From NCBI GenBank assembly GCA_029582155.1, contig CM055900.1, positions 47,566,236-47,630,235 on the forward strand: a stretch of 64,000 bases of DNA, read 5' to 3'. Below the pieces are notes generated by a model. That model worked only from the letters and a program-made list of their open reading frames with translations, ran no database searches and was not told where the DNA came from. Shown here one piece after another: positions 47,584 to 59,571 of this stretch (position 1 is its first letter; every line of letters starts with the position of its first letter). This DNA comes from Panopea generosa. Its lineage: Eukaryota > Mollusca > Bivalvia > Adapedonta > Hiatellidae. The translations under genes were made by a program, and so were the position numbers.

Positions 47584-47971
47584 CTTTGTATTCCAGTAGC
47601 GTTGTATTGATCTGCGCTTGCTTGTCAAGTAAGTCCTGTGACATTTGAATAACCTGTTTGTTGACATTTGTTATGGCTGTTTCGGTTAGTTCCTTCTGTT
47701 CTGTCAACGCGTCATTTAATGACTTCGTGTTAACTGCCTGTAATAACTTAATATTTGTTTCCAAACTTTTTATATTTTCTAGCAACCCCTTCATTTCCCG
47801 ATCCCAAACGTTCAACTGATCTTTGGTTAATTCCATCTGATGTTCCAGTCGTACCAATTTATGAAACACTTTTTCATCGTAGTCGTACTTATGACATTTT
47901 GGTTCTTCCAGAATCCTTGCATCAGATATTGAGAAAATGCATAAGACTGCAAACTTAATTCTGAAATATAT
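47584..47971 (-). CDS. C1q-domain protein, gene A, exon 1 (start codon lost)
   Basis: This is the counterpart of gene B exon 1 and has the same 388-bp length. In the frame it gives YFRIKFAVLCIFSISDARIL (signal peptide region), two cysteine-flanked residues (EEPKCHKYDYDE) and a long coiled coil (residues about 35-128; heptads in KLVRLEHQMELTKDQLNVWD and KSLETNIKLLQAVNTKSLND). The donor is AAAG|GTAAGG. Where gene B has ATG this copy has ATA (47971-47969). An in-frame ATG at 48028 exists but lies upstream of the conserved TATA box, and the next in-frame ATG is behind the signal peptide. The frame is otherwise open, so the gene is either newly dead, starts elsewhere, or makes an intracellular product. 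Confidence 0.7.
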
Positions 47972-48007
47972 TGTAGAAAAGTTGCACTGTGAAACAAGCA
48001 AGCAACC

Positions 48008-48015
48008 CTTAAATA
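48008..48015 (-). promoter_or_regulatory. TATA box, C1q gene A
   Basis: TATTTAAG on the minus strand, conserved in gene B at 62525-62532. Here it lies only about 37 bp before the lost start codon, because about 40 bp of leader present in B is missing. Confidence 0.6.
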
Positions 48016-48274
48016 CATCATGCTGCATACGCTGAAATGGCCATCAAAACATAAATATTGGGATATGTCCGTAGCGCAAATCTGTGTATAACATGTCATT
48101 ACAAATAAAGACATTAAAATACGTCCCAAAGCAAAACAATCGAAACATGATTGCTCCAGTATCTTTATTAGATTAAAAATTAAAAAAAAAATATTTGAAT
48201 TAAAGTCTTCTTTCAAATTTGCAATCATATTGAGAAATAATATGTTTATTTTGTCAGAATGAATTTTATTAATG
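48016..48274 (-). other. 5' flank of C1q gene A
   Basis: Non-coding; it aligns to 62533-62788 in unit B. Confidence 0.6.
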
Positions 48275-48352
48275 AAGTCTCCGTAGGCGAGTGGTCTTAG
48301 TAGTCATCTTAAGATCACTTACCTCTCGTTACTGATGTGATGGGTTCACGCC
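48275..48352 (+). mobile_element. SINE tRNA-like head, copy A
   Basis: TAGGCGAGTGGTCTTAGTAG is an A-box-like start and TGATGGGTTCACGCC a B-box-like end, like the heads at 5683 and 57386. The SINE body is replaced by the 42-bp minisatellite. Confidence 0.65.
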
Positions 48353-48353
48353 T

Positions 48354-49503
48354 AAGGTTGGCCAGACATATTTGGTTCAAACATCTTGTATGCAAAGGTT
48401 GACCAGACATATGTGGGTTCAAACACCTTGTATGGAAAGGTTGACCAGACATATGTTGGTTCAAACATCTTGTATGGAAAGGTTGACCAGACATAATTTG
48501 GTTCAAACATCTTGTATGGAAAGGTTGGCCATACATATGTTGGTTCAAACACCTTGTATGGAAAGGTTGGCCATACATAAGTTGGTTCAAACATATTGTA
48601 TGGAAAGGTTGGCCAGACAAAAGTTGGTTCTAATATCTTGTATGGAAAGGTTGGCAGACACATTTGGTTCAAACACCTTGTATGGAAAAGTTGGCGAGGC
48701 ACATGCTGGTTTAAACATATTGTATGGAAAAATAGGCCAGACACATGGTGGTTCAAACATATTGTATGGAAAGGTTGGCCAGACACATGTTGGTTCAAAC
48801 ACCTTGTATGGAAAGGTTGGCCAGACACATGGTGGTTCAAACATATTGTATGGAAAGTCTGGCCAGACACATGGTGGTTCAAACATCTTGAATGGAAAGG
48901 ATTGACTAAACACATGGTGGTTCAAACATCTTGTATGGAAAGGTTGGCCAGACACATGTTGGTTCAAACATATTGTATGGAAAGGTTGGCCAGACACATG
49001 TTGGTTCAAACATCTAGTATTGAAAGGTTGGCCAGACACATGGTGGTTCAAACATCTTGTATGGTAAGGTTGGCCATACATGGTTTTCAAACATCTTGTA
49101 TGGTAAGGTTGGCAGACACATGGTGGTTCAAATACATTGTATGGAAAGGTTGACCAGAAACATGTTGGTTCAAACATCTTGTATGGAAAGGTTGGCCAGA
49201 CACATGTTAGTTCAAACATAGTATGGAAAGGTTGGCCAGAGACATGTTGGTTCAAACATGTTGTATGGAATGGTTGGCCAGACACATGGTGGTTCAAACA
49301 TCTTGTATGGAAAGGTTGGCAAGACACATGCTGGTTCAAACATCTTGTATGGTAAGAGTGACAAGACACATGGTGGTTTAAACATATTGTATGGTAAGGT
49401 TGGCCAGAGGTGGTTCAAACATCTTGTATGGTAATGTTGGCCAGATACATCGTGGTTCAAACATCTTGTATGGAAAGGTTGGCCAGACACATGTTGGTTC
49501 ACC
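48354..49503 (+). repeat. 42-bp minisatellite, about 27 units
   Basis: The unit begins TGGTTCAAACATCTTGTATG and continues GAAAGGTTGGCCAGACACATG. It starts directly after the SINE head and ends at CTCAGATGCATGTAAATATTC. In unit B the same place (62868-62918) has a single unit plus a few bases. Being 14 codons long, the unit gives artefact ORFs of up to 260 codons on both strands (MSGQPFHTRCLNQH repeat and its counterpart). Confidence 0.97.
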
Positions 49504-51137
49504 TCAGATGCATGTAAATATTCACAGGGTTTTACTCTATGATGTAACAACAGCTTCCATTTATAACCAGTATCGTGTTAAAGATAGCATATATCCCCAT
49601 AAAAAACAAAATAAATAAAACATGTCTATATTGATGAATATCGGACAACCTCTAAAACACATCCGTGTGGATGTTATCTACACATTGGTCTTAATAATGA
49701 AATATACAAATTATGTTTATTATGCTTTCCCTAAAAAGAGGGATCAGGCCGGACTTTTATATATAGAGCGTATTAATATATTTATAGTCAGAGTATTTCA
49801 TATGCATATGTTAATGGTCGAAGCCCGTGTTTGACGCCATTTCGTAACCATGCTTTATTTTGCTAAATATATTTTTATGGCTAGCATTATCAATAAAGGA
49901 AAGTTGTATATTACATTCCGTTATTTTTCAATCATAAAAAGTAACACATTTAATATACCATGTTTATATTCAAAATAAAGGCAATTTCGTTATTATATTT
50001 TTTTCTGATTAATTCATTTAAATTCTTCATACATTAGCAAAACAACATCGGATTCCTGAATACTGTTTGATAAACTGCATCCAAATTATACTAGACTTGT
50101 ATTGTTCATTAACAACAAAATCTTAACGCAAAAGGATATGTCGACGCGAAGTAATATACCCTGTTTACAATTTTGTTACGCCTGACCTCCATGACAATTA
50201 ACGAACATTCCATATAAAATATTTTGGTCACCATGTAAGTTCTCCAATTTTTATGAAAATACAGGATACCTTTGGGATATTCCTTATTTCATACTAAATG
50301 TTTATATCATGACAATTGTTATCAATACTGTTTCGAATAAAAGGTGGTGCTAACTTTTCATTCAAAACTACATTTTATAGGACAATCAAACTTTTCAAGC
50401 AAATGGTTCAAATAAGATGAAACACAATCTACTTGCATTTCCAGTTAAATGTACTGTAAAACAATGAACTATTTCTTTATCCGCATTCTTGAATACATCT
50501 GTAGCACGAACCTTTTTTTTAAATATATAGATAGACTATCATCATTACTTGTGTCAAAAAGCTATGTTAATCTGTGAGTGGAGAACCGTATCAGCAATAC
50601 GCTTAATAGGTCAGAAATTTGGTTTTGTTGTTGCGAAGTGTATTCAGATTCGAGGGAAAATGTACGTGCTTTCTTATTTTCTCACTGAACGAAATGCATT
50701 TTGTGGCCAGAACAATATCAGTTCAGGAGTTAAAAGGCACGATCTATTGAATGTGTGGTGATGAATTAACAAGAAATTCTTACTTAATGGTGTATATTTA
50801 TAAATTATGATCAGAGAAGTGGAGGTATACATACAAGAAGGAGTTGAAAAATTATTTTTGGTCGACTACTTATACCTAAAGAATAAGGACAATTAATCTA
50901 ATACCCACTAGAAGGGCTTAACGTAGACCATATCAAAATTAACTTGTAAGTTTATTCTTATTAACTATAACTTCTGAACTTATTTGCATGCATCAAATGT
51001 CATAAATCAATGACTCCTATACTTGCCAATGAGAGTATATTTTACATTTTATGACTGTATGATGCTTTATCATTGTGCTGGCGGTCTAGTCTTCTATTTT
51101 ATAGTTAATTTGCAAATTGACTTCTATAAACGAAATA
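49504..51137 (-). other. Far 5' flank of C1q gene A
   Basis: No gene is seen. To about 50511 it aligns to unit B (62919-64000). Two 70-codon ORFs at 49622-49834 and 50549-50761 have no motif; the first is shared with 63041-63253 but diverges like non-coding DNA. Confidence 0.5.
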
Positions 51138-52261
51138 ATGAAATCATGTACACGTAATTTCATTAAAAATTATAGCACAATGATTCGCTAAACATGTATA
51201 TGAGAGTTCACTTAACTGTTAAGGACTTCTAGGATACGTCGCTTGAGAATCACTGTCACTGTCTTATATATAAAAACATTTTAATAAAATTGTCTTCAAA
51301 TACATTGAATCATACACTCTGCTAGCTGCTCTATATTCTTCACAAAATTTATAATAGAATACCTCGTGTTGATATTTGTAAGGTTTCTATTCGATTAAAG
51401 TCGCTGGGGACACAAATAACTTCAACTTTAACTAACAACTTCTGAAGACAAACACTACTGAACGCCTACACAAGCCCATACAGTTGAGCGAGCGGATGAT
51501 ATATTCTGTTGGGGCATCCTGGCAGTTTGCAGTGCAAATAGACTGGTTGCATCTTGACATCTTACATACAATGCTTATCTTTGTTTACATGTATGTCGTT
51601 GAACTGACACCGATATTGTTAGCAATCATATGTATATGGTCATCGAGTCGTGTATTGTTCAGGGTTAAATATTTTTCTTACCATTTCAGTATACAAGTTA
51701 AATGATGTTTGTCTAATATATCATAATATATGACTTTTGAAATATCAAAATATGTTTAGCAATGATCAACGACCAGTGTTTTATTTTAACATATAAGAGA
51801 CTGAAAACAATAATCAAACATGTTGTAATAACAGTTTGATAAAAGACAAATATCTATAATAAAGATAAAAACACTTTAATACAAATCAATGTAATAAGTT
51901 TAATCTATAAGACAAGTCTTCTTTCCGTAACACTTTTAATCGGACTGCGATAGCGACGTTTACTCACCAGTATTAACATGCCATATTTTGAGGGTCGGTA
52001 GAATATAAATGCAACCTAGTAAAAAATATCGTACAAGTAGATTCCAGAAGCATGTTCAGTATATAAATATAAACAAACATGCCTTATTCTATGTAAGCGA
52101 ATACAGTATTAGTCACGTGTATGCATCAAATGTGTTACTTTTAAGTGTTGAATGTAATATATTTCAGAAATAGTTTAAACAATTTCTTACAACTTAGGCA
52201 AATCACGCAAATGATTGGTATTAAAACGGAATAAAAGTAACCGTTCATTTATTCTTATACG

Positions 52262-53050
52262 GTCCGAACTATGCATACAATCTAATACAGTCTTTAATCT
52301 TCACATCTACGCCAATACAGTCTGAAATCTGCACATTTGGTCCCATACAGTCATAAATCTGCACACAATCTAATTCAGTCATAAATCTGCACAGCCACGC
52401 AAATACAGTCTGAAATATGCACATCTACCCTAAAACAGGTCGAAATCTGCACATCTACTCTAATCTATGTAATGTATTTTTCAATATTATTTTGTCATCC
52501 ATTTACATGAATGAATATATGAACACATGTAAAATAAACTTAGATATATATCTGACTACTTTAAACCATATGCTATTCATCATGGTTAACAGTACGTATA
52601 TAGGTTAAAATGTTAAACGTATGTTAAACGTATATTTCCTATGTATTCTATATAATTGATGTTCTTTCTAATGTGGTGTACATATATTAGACGAAGCATA
52701 AATAACAAATCAAACTAAGATATCTTAAAGTACTTTAAACCATAGGCTATGCATCACGATACCGAAATCTGCACATTTACTCTAATACAGTCTGAACACT
52801 GCACATTTACTCTAATACTGTCCGACTTGGAAATCTGCACACAGTTTAATACTGTCTGAAATCTGCACATTTCTCTAGTACAGTCCGAAATCTGCACATT
52901 AACTCTAATACAGTTCAAAATCTGCACAAAATGTAATACAGTTTGAAATATGCACACCTACTCTAATACTGTCCGAAATTTGCACATTTACTCTATAGAA
53001 TATGGTCTAAAATCGGCCCATTTACTCTAATACATTCCCAGATCTGCATA
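52262..53050 (-). repeat. 30-bp minisatellite split by another repeat
   Basis: The unit is CTAATACAGTCTGAAATCTG followed by CACATTTACT. Units lie at 52262-52465 and 52757-53050; between them is the inverted ~173-bp repeat. The minus strand yields a ten-residue artefact repeat. Confidence 0.88.
52470..52757 (+). repeat. Inverted copy of the ~173-bp C1q 3'-flank repeat
   Basis: It is the reverse complement of about 43830-44100 and of 58600-58870: TACTTTAAACCATA, GGTTAAAATGTTAAACGTAT and GTGGTGTACATATATTAGACGAA are all present. It interrupts the 30-bp minisatellite. Confidence 0.85.
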
Positions 53051-53349
53051 TATATAAATTTTCTTGCTTGGCGATAAGCATTAAGAGTTATAGCTCTAGG
53101 TCTGGTTTGCCGGGTGTCAGTATAATGTTACTGGGTGGGGTATCATACCATGTGTCTGCGGCATGTTACTCCACTCTAAGAATAATGACAGCGTCACGAT
53201 ATAATTGAACAATTGTTCAAAGCGACGATAAACACCATAAAACAACAACCCTGTTACATGCAGTTTCTGTCCAAACCACATACAACACCACTATTACTTA
53301 ATATATTCTCATGATGACAATGTCTTCCTCATTGCATTAGCAAAGTTAC

Positions 53350-55890
53350 ATGTCTCAACGGAATTACAGTCGTTATTTGCAGTGATCCGATCGTCATTTG
53401 CAGTGTTCAGCTCGTCATTTGTAGTGAACCTATCATCATTTGCAGTGCTCCGAACATTATTTGCAGTGACCCGATCGTCATTTGCAGTGACACGATTGTC
53501 ATTCGCAGAGTTCTGATCGTCATTTGCCATGACCAGATCGTCATTTCCAGAGATCCGACCGTCATTTAAACTTGCAGTGTTCCAATCGTTTTTGGCAGTG
53601 GATCGATCGTCATTTGCAGTGACCTAATCGTCATTTACAATGACCAAATCATCATTTATAGTGACCATATCGTTATTTTCAGTGACCCGATCGTCATTTG
53701 CAGTGACCGGATCGTAATTTGCAGCGATCCGATCGTCATTTACAATGTTCCGATCATAATTGGCAGTGATACGATGATCATTTGCAGTGATTCGATCGTC
53801 ATTAGCAATGTTCCGCTCGTCATTTGCAGTGTTCTGATCGTCATTTGCCGTGACAAGATTGTCATTGGCAACGATCCAATGGTCATTTGTAGCGATCCAA
53901 TGGTCATTTGCAGTGATCAGATCGTCATTTACAGTAACCTTATCGTCATTTGCAATTACCCAATCGTCATTTGCAGCAATCCAATCGTCATTTGCAGTGA
54001 CCAGATCGTCATTTTCAGTGTTCCGATCTTCATTTGCAGAGACAAGATCATCTTCATTTGCAATGATCCAAATTGAATTGTCATTTGCAGTGACCTTATC
54101 ATTATTGCCAGTGACACGATCTTCATTTGCAATTTTCGATCGTATTTTGCAGTGACCCTATCGTCATTTACAATGTTCTAATCATTGTTTGCAGTGACCC
54201 GATCGTTATTTTAAGCAACCCGATGGTCATTTGCAGTGACCTGATCGTAATTTGCAGCGATCCGATCGTCATTTACAATGTTCCGATTATTAACTGCAGT
54301 GATCCAATGGTCATTTGCAGTGACCCAATCGTCATTAGCAGTATTCCGCTCGTCATAAGCAGTGTTCTGGTCGTCATTCGCAGTGTTCTGATCGTCATTT
54401 CCAACGATTCAATGGTCATTTGCAGTGATCCGAAAGTGATTTGCAGTGACATTATCGTTATTTTCAGCGACCCGATGGTCATTTGCAGTGACCTGACCGT
54501 AATTTGCAGCGATCCGATCGTCATTACCAATGTTCCTCTTATTGTTTGCAATGACCCAATCGTCATAAGCAGTGTTCCGCTCGTCATTAGCAGTGTTCAC
54601 GTCGTCATTCGCTGTGTTCTGATCATCATTATTTTCCAACAAATCACTGGTCATTTGAAGTGATCCGATAGTCATTTGCAGTGACATTATCGTCATTTGC
54701 AGTGATCTAATCATCATTTGCAGCGATCCAATCTTCATTTGCAGTGGCCCGATTGTCATTTTCAGTGTTCCGATTATCATTGGCAGAGACACGATCGCCA
54801 TTTGCAAAGATCTAATCGTCATTTACAGTGACACGATCATTTTTTCCAGTGACATGTTCGTCATTTGCAATGTTCCGATCGTTTTATTGCAGTGACCATG
54901 TCGTTATTTGCAATGTTCTAATCATTGTTTGTTAGTGACCTGATCGTTATTTGTAGTTATTTGCAATGAACCGATTGTTATTTGCAGTAATCCAATGGTC
55001 ATTTGCAGTGATCCGATCTTCATTTGCAGAGAACATATCGTTTTTAGCAGTGACCTGATCGTCATTTACAGTGACCCAATCGTCAAATGCAGCAACCCAA
55101 TCGTCATTTGCAGCGTTCCGCTCGTTAATTGCAGAGTTCCGATCTGCATTTGAAGTGATCCGATCGTCATTTGCAGTGACCCGGTCATCATTTGCGGTAC
55201 CCTGATCGTCATTTGCAGTGACCGAAACGTCATTTGCAGTGATCCAATCGTCATTTGCAGTGAACCGATCGCCATTTGCAGAGAACATATAGTTTTTAGC
55301 AGTGACCAGATCGTCATTTACAGTTACCCGATCGTCATTTTCAGTGACCCAATCATCATTTGCTGTGACCCAAAGGTCACGTGCAGCGACCATATCGCTA
55401 TTTGCAGTGGTCAGACCATCAGTTGCAGCAACCCGATCGTCATTAGCATTTGCAGTGATCCGAACGTCATTTGCAGTGATCTGATCTTCAAATGCAGCAA
55501 CTCGATCCAATCCGCATTTGTTGTGATCCGATCCGCAATTGCAATGACACGATCATCAATTGCAGTAACACAATCTTTATTTGTAGTGATCTTTGTTCGT
55601 CAATTGCAGTGTTCCCGTCGTCATTTGCAGTGATTTGATAATCATTTCCAGTGACCCGATCGTCATTTACAGTGACCCGATACTCATATGCAGTGATCCA
55701 AACGTCATTTGCAGCTACTCGATAGTTTTTTGCCTTGATCCATTCGTCATTTGCAGCAACCCTATCTTCATTGGCAGTGTTCCGTTGGTCATTTGCAGTG
55801 ATCCGATCCGCATTTGCAGCAATCCGATTTTCATTTGCAGTGACCCGATCGTACTTTGCAGTGATCCAATCGTCAATTGCAATAACCCCA
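53350..55890 (-). repeat. 21-bp minisatellite, array 2 (about 120 units)
   Basis: The unit CGATCGTCATTTGCAGTGATC is the reverse complement of the unit at 38916-39740. The array is three times longer and more variable (GTTCCGATC, GACCCGATC, TTTACAGTG, TTAGCAGTG variants). Seven-codon units yield artefact ORFs (ICSDPIV repeat on the plus strand, TANDDRV repeat on the minus strand). Confidence 0.96.
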
Positions 55891-57385
55891 TCATTTAATC
55901 GGAGAGTCCATTAAATAGCCTATGATTTTAATTATTATTAAAAATCTACGAAGACTCAATTAAACAAAACAAGAAATCATTCATTTAATGCTATACAATT
56001 CGTAAAGCCTCATGAAACTTCCCAAATGTACACTTTTTGATAATAACAAAAATGATTGTAATTAAATGTGTTTATATTATTGCTTAAACCATTCCTATAC
56101 CAATAAGTAACTATTTTTAAAAAAAATAGAACATAACTAACTTTGATAGAAATGTGTGTTTATTAGACGAGAGGACTGAACTTAAAAAATTTTGTTTTAC
56201 ATTTTTGTAATTCCGTAATGACTCGGTTGCTTTCCGAATGTACCTCCGCCAGTGTTCGGAAGTACACAAATGAATACTGCAGTGGTAGAGTGCGGATTAA
56301 GACCGTCGGATAAGGGAATCATTAACAAGATTAGAACAGTTATGGCTTCACTAAAATTATGTATCGTTATTGGGTTTTCTTTTTTTTAAATATATATATT
56401 GATGTCTGCAATAAAACAGTATCGAACGTTGTACGCATTATATTATTTATACACACTGAAAAACAATGAGTACGGAATACTAGTTTGATCTAGTAACTCT
56501 TGCTCAGGATCCTCCATTGCATGTACGCGTAATACTGTCGTACGCGCTTTCATCATTACGTCACAAATCACTTTATCGCAGTCAATATTGAGAGGCTACC
56601 AAGGGTGGTTTATTTAGTACAGTTATTAGATAAGTTATTTAATTTTTAATTTTATATGAACGATTCGTCGCTTACGTGCTCGTGGGTTCCAGTTCATTAG
56701 GACACTGGGGGGAATAAAAGGGACGTTCTTAAAAACTATCTAACCGCAACCGGTTATTTAATTTTTAACCGCATCCCCTACAGTTCCCAATACTATGTTT
56801 CTCTCTGAAGTGAAATGATTATATATTACCGACCGACACGTTTCCAAACAAGCTTCGTAACTCCCCGTTTTCTGCCGAATGTGTTCATCGGAAAGAGACG
56901 AACATTAATTTGTAAACAAAACCCGTTCTTAATTATGTACTAATAATATGTTTTTTATTTATTTTTTCGCTTGCAAAGTCTCTCAGTGATCAAATAAACA
57001 TGTATTCTATCATCTGGAAGATTACAATTCACTTAAATTAAAACTAAAAACGACCATTTCGGAAGTTTAATGAGCCTTTAATACGTTTGTATTTTGTGAT
57101 ATGCAATAGAATTTTGACATTATTTTGAAAAGCGACATTTACTCTTGTCGTTCATGGAGGGTGATATATACGGCTACCAGAACGTGGATGTTGTTGTTTT
57201 TTAAATTATGCACAGTGTCTTGTATTAAAACTTCTTATTAAAACGAATACGCCAAATAGTTTGAGATGAGCCAACGTGTCAGCGTATGCAAACTTAAAAG
57301 GTACCCAACGGGATGCAAATTAAAGAGGCCATGTTTGGTGACTGGTTTCGCTTTAACGAACATTTGGTATTTTTACCATTTCTCA
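55891..57385. other. Unique spacer, no gene seen
   Basis: There is no ORF over 60 codons and no repeat recognised. Some stretches (56480-56600, 56680-56800) are less A+T-rich and could be regulatory, but nothing supports this. Confidence 0.45.
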
Positions 57386-57635
57386 ATGGCGTCTTCCGTG
57401 GTCGAGTGATTTAAAACACCGTCTCAAGATCACTTACCTCTCACTGCTAAGGTTGTAGGTTTAAGACCCGCTCGCTCCAAAATCTTTATGTGAGAAAGTT
57501 TGCCAGCGGAAGGACGGTTATTCTACTCAGATTCATCTGGGGTATTCATTCACCAATAAAACTGGATATGCCATATATAACATGAAATGTGTTGAAAATG
57601 GTGTTAAACCCTATTCGAATAATAGTGACCATTTG
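57386..57635 (+). mobile_element. tRNA-derived SINE
   Basis: The head has CCGTGGTCGAGTGATTTAAA (A-box-like) and TGTAGGTTTAAGACC (B-box-like, weakened). The body has GAGAAAGTTTGCCAGCGGAA, GGACGGTTATTCTACTCAGA and the tail GTTGAAAATGGTGTTAAACC. It is the best match to the SINE at 5683-5960. Confidence 0.75.
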
Positions 57636-58434
57636 TTGTCAAACATTAAGGTCGCAGTGAGCAGAATACTTTAGTTTTATATTTTTAAAACGTGTTTGTA
57701 TTAATATGACATGACAAAAATAAGAGCGTATATTTATGCAAGAAGATAATATTTTATACAGGGAAACAGATATCCTTTATCAAACCTTTTTATTGGATAT
57801 GATATTTACTCGGCCTTAAATCGCATTTAGTCATTCATTGTACTCGTTGTAACGATAGATCATGCATTTTAGATACGTATACTTTCATATATTTAACAAA
57901 GAAATTATAATTTCCGTACGATTTGTTCAGTATCTTAACATATAAAAATACATATACAAAATCAGCTATGATACAAGGTGTCAGTTATTTAGTGATTTAG
58001 TGATTTTACTGTTTGTCGCCTACATACGGCCAAATAAAGTTTTTTCATTTAATCGAATTACCTTATATGCAGAGAAAATCTGCAAGGTTAAATTGAATAT
58101 CCAAGACATACTATTCATGCTTACAGAATCTCAATTGTTGCAAACGTACTGTAAATATGTGTCAAATTGTAATGAGGTCTTAACCATGTGTTATACTTAA
58201 CACAGAAAACATGTTAATAAATAATTAAACAGAGCAAAAGTCTCATTAGTTTCATTGGATATTTAGCACATATTTGATATTATATCAACAACTAAGGAAA
58301 CATTTACCATATTAAATAAAATGCCACAGTGTGAATAATTTTTTTTTCTTTAAATCATATTATAGGTATACTCGTTAAATTTCAGACAGGCAACGTACGA
58401 CCGTATACATTCTTGAATCGAAACGTATATATTG

Positions 58435-58825
58435 TCACAAACCATGATGTATAGCCAATGGTTTAAAGTACTTAAAAATATCTTGTTATTTATGATTTGT
58501 CTAATATATGTACACCACATTAAAAAGAACATCAATTAAATAGGATGCATAGGAAACATACGTTTAACATACGTTTAACATTTTAACCTATATACGTACT
58601 GTAAACCATGATGCATAGCCTATGGTTTAAAGTACTTTAAGATATCTTAGTTTGATTTGTTATTTATGATTCGTCTAATATATGTACACCACATTGGAAA
58701 GAACATCAATTATATAGGATACATAGGAAATATACATTTTACATACGCTTAACATTTTAACCTATATACGTACTGTTAACCATGATGAATAGCATATGGC
58801 TTAAAGTAGTCAGATATATATCTAA
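58435..58825 (-). repeat. ~173-bp tandem repeat in C1q 3' flank (copy B)
   Basis: ACCATGATG(T/C/A)ATAGC followed by ATGG(T/C)TTAAAGTA recurs at about 58441, 58606 and 58780, one unit more than in copy A. Confidence 0.85.
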
Positions 58826-59077
58826 GTTTATTTTACATGTGCACATATATTCATTCATGTAAATGGATGACACAATAATATTGAAAAATACATTACATAG
58901 ATTATCTTTGTGATGCTCGCATAAAACTGATATACGAACACCAGTCAGGTAAAACTGTATAATTATGAATTATAGGATTTTATCTTATAAAGCAAGTTCG
59001 AGTTATTATTATAGTATTTAGCCATCACATTTGTAAAACTGTTGGTGTTCAATTGACATACTCTCGAGAAGTAATAT

Positions 59078-59505
59078 TTATTCAATACCGGTGTGGATTA
59101 AAACGCCAGAAAATGTATTCCAGGTGTAATTGGTATTTTCATGAATGGTACCTCCTCCAGTGGCATACTGACATTTGTTCCATACTTTATCACCCCTAGA
59201 TAACACCGTCACTGCATCACCGGAGGTACATGTCCCACTGCTATCGTGGTTATAATGCGAAGTTGTCCCAATTATATTTCCCTCTGCTATTATGTGCGAA
59301 CGCATCCGTTTACGATAACCAGTGCAATACTGAACAGTAAACACGTAAGTCCCTGCTCGAGGAGCAGTAAAATACCCCGTACCGGTGTCATACCCTCCTC
59401 CAATATTAGAAATGACAGTACCGAAGATAATTGTATCCCCAGTAGATGGACTTTTGTTAGCGACTCCACGTGCTTTGAATACCACTGTTGGTGTCTTCAA
59501 CTGGT
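59078..59505 (-). CDS. C1q-domain protein, gene B, exon 2 (C1q domain)
   Basis: This exon encodes residues 130-271 of a 271-residue secreted protein. After Asp, restored by the phase-1 joint, it reads QLKTPTVVFKARGVANKSPS, then DTIIFGTVISNIGGGYDTGT, YFTAPRAGTYVFTVQYCT and, at the end, NTFSGVLIHTGIE. These are the strand and turn motifs of the C1q/TNF-like jelly roll. Four cysteines are visible in the domain. NYT near the end (ENTNYTWN) and NHD are present, the former a sequon (NYT). AATAAA at 59082-59077 overlaps the stop. The acceptor is TTTTTATCCAG, with a (TTTA)n tract just before it. Bivalve C1q-domain proteins act outside the cell as pattern-recognition lectins; the ligand here is unknown. 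Confidence 0.93.
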
Positions 59506-59528
59506 CTGGATAAAAATGAACAAACAAC

Positions 59529-59536
59529 TAGATGAA

Positions 59537-59571
<35 letters not shown>

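Larger units (their letters stand above)
43104..50511 (-). repeat. Direct duplication unit A (carries C1q gene A)
   Basis: From TATTTTATACAGGGAAACAG at 43111 to ACATCTGTAGCACGAA near 50511 this block matches 57739-64000 in the same orientation with many substitutions and some indels. It covers the 3' flank, both exons, the intron, the promoter and over 2 kb of 5' flank. Differences include a 462-bp MITE and a 27-unit minisatellite present only here, and about 180 bp present only in B. Confidence 0.9.
51138..53345 (-). repeat. Inverted-repeat arm 2
   Basis: It is the reverse complement of 39745-41860; see arm 1. The match starts abruptly at 51138 (AATAATGAAATCATGTACAC). The part from about 52260 to 53060 is unique to this arm and made of a 30-bp minisatellite around an inverted copy of the C1q 3'-flank repeat. 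Confidence 0.85.

Noticed and set aside
48315..49369. ORFs up to 260 codons on both strands (MSGQPFHTRCLNQH repeat)
   Set aside because: They come from the 42-bp minisatellite, and unit B shows the same place with one unit and no ORF.
49622..49834. 70-codon ORF shared with 63041-63253
   Set aside because: Shared because of the duplication; differences are not concentrated at third positions and the composition is that of the A+T-rich flank.
53309..55898. CSDPIVI and TANDDRV repeat ORFs
   Set aside because: Both strands of a 21-bp minisatellite are open by composition; no gene signals.
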